30,077 bases of DNA from JARRJY01 sp037388705 (GTDB lineage: Bacteria; Pseudomonadota; Gammaproteobacteria; UBA6429; Thiohalophilaceae), in assembly GCA_037388705.1 (NCBI GenBank), contig JARRJY010000005.1, positions 1-30,077 of the forward strand. The letters run 5' to 3'. The notes beneath the pieces are model-generated. The model saw only the letters and a program-made list of their open reading frames with translations, searched no databases and was not told the DNA's origin. Made by a program: the position numbers and the translations under genes. Shown one piece after another: positions 22,306-29,414 of this stretch. The number at the start of each line of letters is the position of its first letter. Position 1 is the first letter of the stretch.

Positions 22306-23355
22306 ATGTCAGATGAAAAGAAAAAAGCATTAGCTGCAGCACTGGGTCAGATTGAAAAGCAATTTGGTAAAGGTTCCGTCATGAAAATGGGTGATGGCAG
22401 CGCGATACGTGATATTGATGCGGTCTCGACCGGTTCACTGGGGCTGGATATCGCGCTGGGTATTGGTGGCCTGCCACGTGGTCGCGTTGTCGAAATCTAC
22501 GGTCCTGAGTCTTCCGGTAAAACCACGTTGACCCTGCACGCCGTAGCCGAAATGCAAAAAATGGGGGGTACCGCGGCCTTCGTTGATGCCGAGCACGCAT
22601 TGGATCCCGCTTACGCAGAAAAGCTGGGTGTGGATGTGGACGAGCTACTGGTGTCTCAGCCAGATACCGGTGAGCAGGCACTGGAAATTACCGACATGCT
22701 GGTACGCTCCGGTGCCGTTGACGTGGTAGTGGTCGACTCGGTTGCCGCATTGACGCCAAAAGCGGAAATCGAAGGCGAGATGGGTGACTCTCACATGGGT
22801 CTGCAGGCACGCCTGATGTCACAGGCGCTACGCAAACTAACGGCTAATATTAAACGTTCCAATACCCTGGTTATCTTTATTAACCAGATCCGTATGAAGA
22901 TCGGCGTGATGTTCGGCAGCCCTGAAACCACTACCGGTGGTAACGCGCTGAAGTTCTATTCATCAGTGCGCCTGGACATTCGTCGTATCGGCGCCATCAA
23001 GAAAGGTGATGAAGTGGTGGGTAATGAAACCCGCGTCAAGGTTGTGAAGAACAAGGTGGCACCACCGTTCAAACAGGTCGAGTTTGATTTGTTATACGGA
23101 GAAGGTATTTCCCGCGAAGGTGAAATCATCGACCTGGGTGTGAAGCAGGGTATCGTGGATAAAGCCGGTGCCTGGTACAGTTACAACGGTGATCGCATTG
23201 GCCAGGGTAAGGATAATGTCCGTAACTTCCTGAAGGAAAACCCCGAGATGGCCGCAGATATCGAGGGCCAGATCCGTGAAGCCCTGCTACCAAAGCCAGC
23301 CGATAATGTAGTCGATTTTGAAGAGGCGGCAGAACCGGCAGAAGCCGAAGCATAA
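22306..23355 (+). CDS. recA: Recombinase RecA
   Basis: Forms filaments on single-stranded DNA, carries out strand exchange and triggers LexA self-cleavage. The 349-residue protein has Walker A GPESSGKTT at 66-74, the core motif VVVVDSVAAL, loop L2 region around FINQIRMKIGVMFGSPETTTGGNAL, and an acidic C-terminal tail (DFEEAAEPAEAEA). GGGGAG precedes the ATG closely. recX follows after 6 nt. The AddAB-like proteins in this window would supply its substrate. Confidence 0.99.
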   Translation: MSDEKKKALAAALGQIEKQFGKGSVMKMGDGSAIRDIDAVSTGSLGLDIALGIGGLPRGRVVEIYGPESSGKTTLTLHAVAEMQKMGGTAAFVDAEHALDPAYAEKLGVDVDELLVSQPDTGEQALEITDMLVRSGAVDVVVVDSVAALTPKAEIEGEMGDSHMGLQARLMSQALRKLTANIKRSNTLVIFINQIRMKIGVMFGSPETTTGGNALKFYSSVRLDIRRIGAIKKGDEVVGNETRVKVVKNKVAPPFKQVEFDLLYGEGISREGEIIDLGVKQGIVDKAGAWYSYNGDRIGQGKDNVRNFLKENPEMAADIEGQIREALLPKPADNVVDFEEAAEPAEAEA

Positions 23356-23361
23356 AACTTC

Positions 23362-23808
23362 ATGGCAAGGACAGTTCGCGAAGCGGCGATGGATTATCTC
23401 TCTCGCCGCGAACACACCACCCATGAACTTGCTCAGAAGTTACTTAATAAAGAGTATGAAGCTGAGGAAGTGCATGAGGCACTGGAACAACTTACTGCTG
23501 AAGGTCTGTTGAGTGACGAACGTTTCGTGGAAGCGTTCGTCTTTCATCGTATGCAACGGGGTTCCGGCCCGTTTAAAATTCATGCAGAATTACGCCAAAA
23601 GGGGGTCAGTGATGCTATGATCGCCCAGTTTTTGGATGAACGTGATAACGCGTGGTTAAATATTGCCCAGGATGTACGCGTAAAGAAGTTTGGTCCTTTA
23701 TTGCCTTCCGATATGAAGGAAAAGGCACGACAGGCCCGTTTCTTACAACAGCGTGGTTTTACCCATGAGCAGACACGTAGTGCGTTACGTGATGATGATT
23801 TTTATTGA
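23362..23808 (+). CDS. recX: Recombination regulatory protein RecX
   Basis: Small helical protein (148 residues) that binds in the groove of RecA filaments and limits their extension. Typical helical repeats include MDYLSRREHTTHELAQKLL, LSDERFVEAFVFHRMQRGSGPFKI and a C-terminal ARFLQQRGFTHEQTRSAL, each quoted in part. It starts 6 nt after recA, so expression probably depends on read-through from recA. Confidence 0.96.
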   Translation: MARTVREAAMDYLSRREHTTHELAQKLLNKEYEAEEVHEALEQLTAEGLLSDERFVEAFVFHRMQRGSGPFKIHAELRQKGVSDAMIAQFLDERDNAWLNIAQDVRVKKFGPLLPSDMKEKARQARFLQQRGFTHEQTRSALRDDDFY

Positions 23809-23832
23809 AGATTAAACAGATACTGAACCACA

Positions 23833-26478
23833 ATGAATACCCAGATAAACACCAGTGCGGAACTTAGACAAGCCTTTCTAAATTTCTTTAAAGAACATGG
23901 CCACCAAATTGTGCCATCCAGTTCACTGGTGCCGGGCAATGATCCTACCCTGTTATTTACCAATGCCGGTATGGTTCAGTTCAAGGATGTTTTCCTTGGC
24001 CAGGACAAGCGCAATTATTCCCGCGCTACCAGTTCACAACGCTGTGTACGTGCTGGTGGAAAACACAATGATCTCGAGAACGTGGGTTATACCGCACGTC
24101 ACCATACATTTTTTGAAATGCTGGGTAACTTCAGTTTCGGTGATTACTTCAAGGAAGATGCGATTAACTATGCCTGGAGTTTCCTCACAGAAACATTACA
24201 ACTGCCCAGGGAAAAACTCTGGGTCACTGTCTATAAAGAAGATGATGAAGCGGCAGACATCTGGTTAAACAAGATTGGTGTGCCCGAAGAACGTTTCACA
24301 CGTATCGGTGATAAAAAAGGTGGCAAGAAGTACGAAAGTGATAACTTCTGGAGCATGGGTGATACCGGTCCGTGTGGCCCCTGTACTGAAATTTTTTATG
24401 ACCATGGTCCCGAGGTAGCAGGTGGTCCGCCGGGTACACCGGAAGAAGATGGTGATCGTTACATCGAAATCTGGAACCTGGTATTCATGCAGTATGACCG
24501 TGATAAAGACGGTAACATGAACCCGCTGCCAAAACCCTCGGTTGATACCGGTATGGGACTGGAGCGTCTCGCTGCAGTGATGCAGGGAGTTCACAGTAAC
24601 TATGAAATCGATTTATTCCAGCACCTGATTAAAGCCGCCGCCGACGTTACCGGTTGTAAGGACCTGGAAAACAACTCTTTACGTGTTATTGCCGATCATA
24701 TTCGTTCCTGTGCTTTTTTGATCGTTGACGGCGTGATTCCTTCCAATGAAGGTCGTGGTTATGTATTACGTCGTATTATTCGCCGTGCCATTCGTCACGG
24801 ATATAAACTGGGAATGAATGAAGCGTTCTTTTATAAGCTGGTTGTACCGTTAACAAAAGAAATGGGTGAGGCTTATCCGGAACTTGTTAAAGCACAGGCT
24901 AATGTCGAGCGGTTATTAAAACAGGAAGAAGAACGTTTTGCCGAAACGCTGGAAAAAGGTATGGCGATCCTGGACCAGGCCATTGCTGATATGAAAGGCA
25001 AAGAAATACCCGGGGACGTGGTTTTCAAACTTTATGACACTTACGGGTTCCCGGCTGACTTGACCAACGACATTGCCCGTGAACGCGGCTTAGCACTGGA
25101 TGATACTGGTTTCGAGAAGTGCATGGATGAACAACGCGCCCAGGCACGTGCTGCCAGCAGCTTCGCGGCAGACTATGGCGAGGCTATTGATATCGAAGGT
25201 GAAACAGAATTTACCGGTTATGATCATCTTGAAGATAGTGCCCGGGTGGTTGGTTTATTTGCGGAAGGTAAGGCCGTTGATCAATTATCTGAAGGGCAGC
25301 AGGGTATGCTCGTCCTCGATAAAACACCGTTTTATGCCGAGTCCGGTGGACAGGCAGGTGACACCGGGCAACTGGTTGCATCAGGTGGTGCCTCGATAAC
25401 CGTGGTTGATACACAGAAACAGGGTAAAGGTATTTTTGCTCATATTGCCCAGGTGAATAAGGGTGTTGTAAAGGTTGGTGATTCGCTCGAGGCTCATGTT
25501 GATAGTGAGTCACGTCAAAGCACTGCACTGAACCATTCAGCAACACACCTGTTGCATGCCGCGTTAAGAAATATTCTCGGTGACCATGTCGCGCAAAAAG
25601 GTTCACTGGTTAATGCCGAGCGTTTACGTTTTGATTTTTCTCATTTTGAGCCGGTTACTCGTGAGCAGTTACATGATATTGAAAACCTGGTGAACCACCA
25701 CATTCGATTGAATCACGAAGTGGAAACCAAACTCATGGACCAGGAAGCGGCCAAAGAAAGTGGCGCCATGGCCCTGTTCGGTGAGAAGTATGATGATGTT
25801 GTGCGTGTATTAAGCATGGGCGACTTCTCGGTTGAACTTTGTGGTGGCACACATGTGAAGCGTACCGGTGATATTGGTTTGTTTAAAATTGTCAGTGAGT
25901 CAGGTATCGCGGCCGGGGTAAGACGTATCGAAGCGGTGACCGGTCAGCACGCGCTGGATTACATGGAAGAAGGTGAACAAACATTGCAGAAAATTGCCGG
26001 CATGGTGAAAGGTGCACGTGACTCGGTAACAGACAAAGTCAGCCAGGTAATTACCAGAAACAAGGAACTGGAAAAAGAACTGGAACAACTCAAGGCCAAA
26101 CTGGCCAGTAGCCAGGGTAGTGACCTGGCATCACAGGCTGAAGAGATTGCCGGCATCAAGGTGCTGGCAGCACGTCTCGATGGTGTTGATCCCAAGTCTC
26201 TGCGTGACACGGTAGACCAGTTGAAAAATAAACTGGGTACCGCGGCAATCGTGCTGGCCACCGTCAAAGGTGAAAAGGTCAGCCTGGTCGCCGGTGTAAC
26301 CAAGGATGCCACCGGTAAAGTAAAAGCCGGTGACCTGGTCAACCAGGTTGCACAACAGGTCGGTGGTAAAGGTGGTGGTCGCCCTGACATGGCGCAGGCC
26401 GGTGGCAACCAGCCTGAAAATCTCGATGCAGCACTGGCCAGCGTGAATGACTGGGCCAGGGCACAACTTGTCAGCTAA
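23833..26478 (+). CDS. alaS: Alanine--tRNA ligase
   Basis: Charges tRNA-Ala by recognising its G3-U70 pair. The 881-residue class II synthetase contains the catalytic domain (TSSQRCVRAGGKHND, HHTFFEMLGNFSFGDYF), the editing domain with zinc ligands H568-x3-H572 (HSATH) and C670-x3-H674 (CGGTH), and the C-Ala domain with a glycine-rich end (KGGGRPDMAQAGG) preceded by a coiled coil. It follows recX by 24 nt and heads the conserved alaS-lysC-csrA block. Confidence 0.99.
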   Translation: MNTQINTSAELRQAFLNFFKEHGHQIVPSSSLVPGNDPTLLFTNAGMVQFKDVFLGQDKRNYSRATSSQRCVRAGGKHNDLENVGYTARHHTFFEMLGNFSFGDYFKEDAINYAWSFLTETLQLPREKLWVTVYKEDDEAADIWLNKIGVPEERFTRIGDKKGGKKYESDNFWSMGDTGPCGPCTEIFYDHGPEVAGGPPGTPEEDGDRYIEIWNLVFMQYDRDKDGNMNPLPKPSVDTGMGLERLAAVMQGVHSNYEIDLFQHLIKAAADVTGCKDLENNSLRVIADHIRSCAFLIVDGVIPSNEGRGYVLRRIIRRAIRHGYKLGMNEAFFYKLVVPLTKEMGEAYPELVKAQANVERLLKQEEERFAETLEKGMAILDQAIADMKGKEIPGDVVFKLYDTYGFPADLTNDIARERGLALDDTGFEKCMDEQRAQARAASSFAADYGEAIDIEGETEFTGYDHLEDSARVVGLFAEGKAVDQLSEGQQGMLVLDKTPFYAESGGQAGDTGQLVASGGASITVVDTQKQGKGIFAHIAQVNKGVVKVGDSLEAHVDSESRQSTALNHSATHLLHAALRNILGDHVAQKGSLVNAERLRFDFSHFEPVTREQLHDIENLVNHHIRLNHEVETKLMDQEAAKESGAMALFGEKYDDVVRVLSMGDFSVELCGGTHVKRTGDIGLFKIVSESGIAAGVRRIEAVTGQHALDYMEEGEQTLQKIAGMVKGARDSVTDKVSQVITRNKELEKELEQLKAKLASSQGSDLASQAEEIAGIKVLAARLDGVDPKSLRDTVDQLKNKLGTAAIVLATVKGEKVSLVAGVTKDATGKVKAGDLVNQVAQQVGGKGGGRPDMAQAGGNQPENLDAALASVNDWARAQLVS

Positions 26479-26565
26479 GTACGGACATTTACTCAGGACT
26501 TTCCGGGTTTTAGCGTAAATTCACCCCGTCTCCCTTTAATTATCAGTGAAAGTAGTGTTTAATGC

Positions 26566-26585
26566 GCGCTCGTTTTTACGAGTGC
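26566..26585 (+). other. Hairpin just upstream of lysC
   Basis: GCGCTCGT (26566-26573) and ACGAGTGC (26578-26585) form an 8-bp stem (one G-T pair) with a TTTT loop, ending 13 nt before the lysC ATG. No obvious Shine-Dalgarno lies in the gap. The 120-bp leader is too short and unlike a lysine riboswitch. Confidence 0.4.
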
Positions 26586-26598
26586 AGAACTAAATACC

Positions 26599-27825
26599 AT
26601 GGCATTAATTGTTCAAAAATACGGCGGAACTTCGGTCGGCAACGTGGAAAAAATCCAGAACGTTGCAGAGAAGTTGATTGCTGCGCGTGAGCAGGGCCAT
26701 GATGTTGTGGTAGTCGTATCAGCCATGAGTGGTGAGACCAATCGCCTCATCGAACTGGCCCAACAAGTTTCTGACGCACCGGATCCCCGGGAGTATGATG
26801 TACTTGTCTCGACTGGTGAACAGGTCACCATCGCTTTATTAAGTATGGCCCTGAACGAACGCGGATATGAAGCTCGTTCTTATACAGGTTCGCAGGTTCA
26901 TATCCTGACAGACAGTGCGCATACCAAGGCACGTATCCTGGATATCGATGAATCACGTATGCGCGAAGACCTGGAAGCAGGCCGTATTGTTGTGGTTGCC
27001 GGGTTCCAGGGTAGAGATGAACATGGCAATATCACCACCCTGGGTCGCGGTGGTTCTGATACAACAGCGGTTGCGCTGGCTGCAGCATTAAAAGCGGATG
27101 AATGCCAGATTTATACAGATGTCGATGGTGTTTACACGACGGATCCTCGTGTTGAGCCGCATGCACGCCGTCTCGATCAAATTACCTTTGAAGAAATGCT
27201 GGAAATGGCCAGCCTGGGTTCAAAAGTTCTGCAAATTCGGGCCGTGGAATTTGCCGGTAAATACAATGTAAAACTGCGCGTGTTATCTTCGTTTGAAGAT
27301 GGCCCCGGTACTCTGATTACCTTTGAGGAAGATGGTATGGAACAGCCAGTTATATCCGGTATTGCATTTAACCGTGATGAAGCCAAGTTAACTATCCTGG
27401 GAGTCCCTGATCAGCCTGGTGTGGCTTATCAAATCCTGGGGCCGGTTGGTGATGCTAATATCGAAATCGATATGATTATTCAAAACGTTGCCGCTGATGC
27501 AACAACTGACTTTACGTTCACAGTGCATCGTAATGATTACGATAAAGCACTGGCGATTCTCAAGGAGTCCGCCGGCAAGCTGAACGCACGTGAAGTGAAT
27601 GGCGATAACGGTATTGTTAAAATTTCCATCGTTGGTGTTGGTATGCGTTCTCACGCAGGTATTGCCAGTACTATGTTCGAAACACTGGCTAAAGAAGGGA
27701 TCAATATTCGTATGATTTCCACGTCTGAAATCAAAATTTCGGTCGTAGTAGACGAAAAATACCTTGAATTAGCGGTACGTGCTTTACACGAAGCGTTCAA
27801 CCTGGAAACAGCCGAAACAGCCTGA
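26599..27825 (+). CDS. lysC: Aspartate kinase
   Basis: Phosphorylates aspartate, the first step toward lysine, threonine, methionine and diaminopimelate. The 408-residue monofunctional enzyme starts MALIVQKYGGTSVG, with KYGG the substrate and ATP-site motif, and carries two C-terminal ACT domains (about 265-408; LGVPDQPGVAYQILGPV and VGVGMRSHAGIASTMFETL) for feedback control. The stop codon lies within the stem of its terminator. csrA follows after 141 bp. Confidence 0.98.
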   Translation: MALIVQKYGGTSVGNVEKIQNVAEKLIAAREQGHDVVVVVSAMSGETNRLIELAQQVSDAPDPREYDVLVSTGEQVTIALLSMALNERGYEARSYTGSQVHILTDSAHTKARILDIDESRMREDLEAGRIVVVAGFQGRDEHGNITTLGRGGSDTTAVALAAALKADECQIYTDVDGVYTTDPRVEPHARRLDQITFEEMLEMASLGSKVLQIRAVEFAGKYNVKLRVLSSFEDGPGTLITFEEDGMEQPVISGIAFNRDEAKLTILGVPDQPGVAYQILGPVGDANIEIDMIIQNVAADATTDFTFTVHRNDYDKALAILKESAGKLNAREVNGDNGIVKISIVGVGMRSHAGIASTMFETLAKEGINIRMISTSEIKISVVVDEKYLELAVRALHEAFNLETAETA

Positions 27826-27840
27826 TATATCAGGCTTTTT
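27820..27840 (+). terminator. Intrinsic terminator overlapping the lysC stop codon
   Basis: GCCTGA (27820-27825, including the TGA stop) and TCAGGC (27830-27835) pair perfectly around TATA, followed by five T. A terminating ribosome would mask the 5' arm, so termination could depend on translation. Confidence 0.75.
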
Positions 27841-27915
27841 CGGAATTCTTTGCCCCAAAAAGACTAAAGTTCCACGATTAAATGTCGATATCACTGGGGA
27901 GCGTGTATTAAAGCA

Positions 27916-27967
27916 GGGAAAGCACTTGCTTGAGATATACATTATTTAGGCTAGGAGAAATTTTAAA
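27916..27967 (+). promoter_or_regulatory. csrA leader with GGA motifs and possible sigma-54-like elements
   Basis: AGGGAAAG (27915-27922) and the ribosome site AGGAG (27953-27957) contain GGA, the core of CsrA binding sites, consistent with autoregulation. GG (27916-27917) and GC (27928-27929) in TTGCT have the GG-N10-GC spacing of sigma-54 promoters, but the -24 box is poor. No good sigma-70 pair was found. Confidence 0.35.
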
Positions 27968-28152
27968 TGCTGATTTTAACGAGACGTGTTGGTGAAACGC
28001 TCATGATTGGTGATGAGGTTACCGTAACAGTACTGGGTGTTAAGGGTAACCAGGTGCGAATTGGTGTAAACGCACCGAGGGAAGTCTCTGTTCATCGTGA
28101 AGAAATTTACGAACGCATCAAGCAAGAAAACACTGAAAACACCTCTGAATAA
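27967..28152 (+). CDS. csrA: Carbon storage regulator CsrA (RsmA)
   Basis: Dimeric RNA-binding protein that recognises GGA in hairpin loops of mRNA leaders and mostly blocks translation; it is itself titrated by CsrB/RsmZ-type RNAs. The 61-residue protein has the full conserved core (MLILTRRVGETLMIGDEVTV and the GVNAPREVSVHREEIYERI end with the RNA-contacting Arg of APREVSVHR). It lies between lysC and tRNA-Ser/tRNA-Arg, the standard gammaproteobacterial location. A candidate antagonist RNA is at about 13475-13740. Confidence 0.98.
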   Translation: MLILTRRVGETLMIGDEVTVTVLGVKGNQVRIGVNAPREVSVHREEIYERIKQENTENTSE

Positions 28153-28164
28153 GCAAGTTTACTC

Positions 28165-28193
28165 TTTACCTTCGCTGCCCGCCCTAGTATGCT
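28165..28193 (+). promoter_or_regulatory. Putative promoter of tRNA-Ser
   Basis: TTTACC (28165-28170), 17 bp, TATGCT (28188-28193), followed by a GC-rich discriminator (TTGCGCC), as expected for a stringently controlled tRNA promoter. Start site near 28200. Confidence 0.5.
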
Positions 28194-28216
28194 TTGCGCC
28201 TCAATTTGAGACCCCG

Positions 28217-28306
28217 GGAGAGCTGGCCGAGTGGCTGAAGGCGCACCCCTGCTAAGGGTGTATGGGGGTAACTCCATCGAGGGTTCGAATCCCTCGCTCT
28301 CCGCCA
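28217..28306 (+). tRNA. tRNA-Ser(GCU)
   Basis: Acceptor arms GGAGAGC and GCTCTCC pair fully; anticodon loop CTGCTAA gives anticodon GCT, reading AGC/AGU. The long variable arm (about 28262-28278) is typical of serine tRNAs. TTCGAAT T-loop and encoded CCA are present. Confidence 0.97.
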
Positions 28307-28386
28307 TCCTCAAATTGTATCCTTATAATATTCCTTTGAATTTTCAAAGAAATTGAGTATTGGGTGTGGCGAGAAAATGCCGAAAT

Positions 28387-28395
28387 TGCTATAGT
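28387..28395 (+). promoter_or_regulatory. Putative extended -10 promoter of tRNA-Arg(ACG)
   Basis: TGCTATAGT is an extended -10 element 18 nt before the tRNA, with GC-rich TCGCCCCC after it; -35 poor. A perfect inverted repeat (CTTTGAA / TTCAAAG, 28334-28349) lies between the two tRNAs and may aid processing. Confidence 0.45.
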
Positions 28396-28412
28396 TCGCC
28401 CCCTCAGATTAA

Positions 28413-28489
28413 GCGCCCGTAGCTCAGCTGGATAGAGTACCTGGCTACGAACCAGGCGGTCGCACGTTCGAATCGTGCCGGGCGCGCCA
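28413..28489 (+). tRNA. tRNA-Arg(ACG)
   Basis: Acceptor arms GCGCCCG and CGGGCGC pair; anticodon stem CCTGG/CCAGG holds loop CTACGAA, anticodon ACG (wobble A normally edited to inosine). Encoded CCA. Its place after csrA and tRNA-Ser matches the serV-argV arrangement. Confidence 0.97.
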
Positions 28490-28503
28490 TATATAAATAA
28501 GAA

Positions 28504-28530
28504 AGGCTCACCGTCAGGTGGGCCTTTTTT
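28504..28530 (+). terminator. Intrinsic terminator of the tRNA cluster
   Basis: AGGCTCACC (28504-28512) pairs with GGTGGGCCT (28517-28525), one T-G pair, loop GTCA, followed by a TTTTTT run. Confidence 0.88.
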
Positions 28531-28573
28531 ATTTATTATACATATCATAGGCCTTTCGATTCGAGGTGCGAGA

Positions 28574-28716
28574 CCGGAGCATGTTCCGCAAGTACTTGAT
28601 GAACCCATAGGGTTCTGAAGTGACGAAGTGTAAATAGCCACGATGATTCATGCCGTCCATGGCACTTACCCTTCAGGCGAACTGAAGATCGTCCAGTTTT
28701 GTTCCAGACAAAACTG
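28574..28716. repeat. Structured non-coding element: five hairpins in a row
   Basis: Five small perfect inverted repeats follow one another: CGGA/TCCG (28575-28588), GAACCC/GGGTTC (28601-28615), TGCC/GGCA (28651-28664), TTCAG/CTGAA (28672-28686) and CAGTTTTGT/ACAAAACTG (28694-28716). No reading frame of interest covers it. It looks like a dispersed intergenic repeat or a structured RNA lying between two tRNA loci. Which of the two cannot be told from one copy. Confidence 0.5.
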
Positions 28717-28763
28717 TCGACCACAAAATCAAAGCGCAGCTGAATCTAAAACAGAATTAAATA

Positions 28764-28800
28764 GATGGCGTCCCCGGCAGGAGTCGAATTTGGAATCTAT
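28764..28800 (-). pseudogene. Degenerate tRNA 3'-end remnant
   Basis: Read on the minus strand this ends TTCGACTCCTGCCGGGGACGCCA-like, i.e. a T-loop, T-stem 3' arm, acceptor 3' arm and CCA, but the 5' arm of the T-stem no longer pairs and no full cloverleaf can be drawn upstream. It shares TGGCGTCCCC with the 3' end of the intact tRNA-Arg(CCU) 118 bp away. It may be a decayed tRNA or an attachment-site fragment left by an integrated element. Confidence 0.5.
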
Positions 28801-28883
28801 ATCTTTGGGCGGCTTTATCTAAAAAATACCTTAATTACAAGGAGTTACAAAAATAAAAAAAGTGGGGCCGATTTTGTATAAAA

Positions 28884-28960
28884 TGGCGTCCCCCAGAGGA
28901 TTCGAACCTCTGACCTGCTCCTTAGGAGGGAGCCGCGCTATCCAGCTGTGCCAGGGGGAC
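28884..28960 (-). tRNA. tRNA-Arg(CCU)
   Basis: On the minus strand, acceptor arms GTCCCCC and GGGGGAC pair; anticodon stem GCTCC/GGAGC holds loop CTCCTAA, anticodon CCT, reading AGG. TTCGAAT T-loop and encoded CCA are present. TACAAT just upstream (28975-28970) could be its -10 element. Confidence 0.96.
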
Positions 28961-29414
28961 GTGTTTTTCATTGTAGCAGTTATGTTTAGGTTGATTCACC
29001 TGAAATTTATCAAATACAAATCCAGGGATTTTTATGATGCGTAAAGATTTCTCTTTTGATTTGTTTGAATAACGTAATAGGGCTTATCGATTCGATAACA
29101 CGAACCTGCAAATTGAGTTATAAATTTCCGGAATTCAGTATTAGCGTTCAATGAGACTAAATCTATTTGGATATCAGCCCCGGGTTGAAACTGGAATAAA
29201 AGCAAATGTCTAAAGTTTTACCGGTTTGTGGCCGCTAAAACAAAATGATGTCTAATTCAAACTTATATTTGAATCTGTATAATAGATAATATAATAACAT
29301 CGATACAACTGCTATCTGGTAGCCACCTGTCTGAATAAGGTGGACCTATCTTGTAATAGTGGATGAATTAATTAGATGTAGTGAGAAGAATCACGTTAAA
29401 GATGAAATAGTTTT
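28961..29414. other. AT-rich intergenic region before the glycosyltransferase gene
   Basis: No gene recognised. It holds a palindrome TTATCGA-T-TCGATAA (29084-29098), a 7-bp inverted repeat ATTCAAA/TTTGAAT (29255-29274) overlapping a promoter, and a hairpin CCACCT/AGGTGG (29323-29343) in the likely leader of the downstream gene. Base composition falls sharply here compared with the rest of the window. Confidence 0.5.
29256..29283 (+). promoter_or_regulatory. Putative promoter of the glycosyltransferase gene
   Basis: TTCAAA (29256-29261), 16 bp, perfect TATAAT (29278-29283). Start site near 29290, giving a leader of about 125 nt with a 6-bp hairpin. Confidence 0.5.

Noticed and set aside
26479..26598. 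Lysine riboswitch upstream of lysC
   Set aside because: The leader is only 120 bp and shows one simple hairpin, not the five-helix lysine aptamer.
28107..28641. Minus-strand reading frames of 68 and 129 residues across the tRNA-Ser and tRNA-Arg genes
   Set aside because: They contain translations of tRNA antisense (ESEGFEPSME, GTIRTCDRLVRSQVLYPAELRA), a classic false protein.
28862..29044. Plus-strand 60-residue frame with ASPRGFEPLTCSLGGSRA
   Set aside because: It is the antisense translation of tRNA-Arg(CCU).
29084..29098. Palindrome TTATCGA-T-TCGATAA as a dif site
   Set aside because: It lacks the two 11-bp XerC/XerD half-sites with a 6-bp centre; a simple palindrome in AT-rich DNA.
29317..29345. 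RfaH ops / JUMPstart element before the glycosyltransferase
   Set aside because: Only GGTAGC matches; the GGC start and the downstream bases of the ops consensus are missing.
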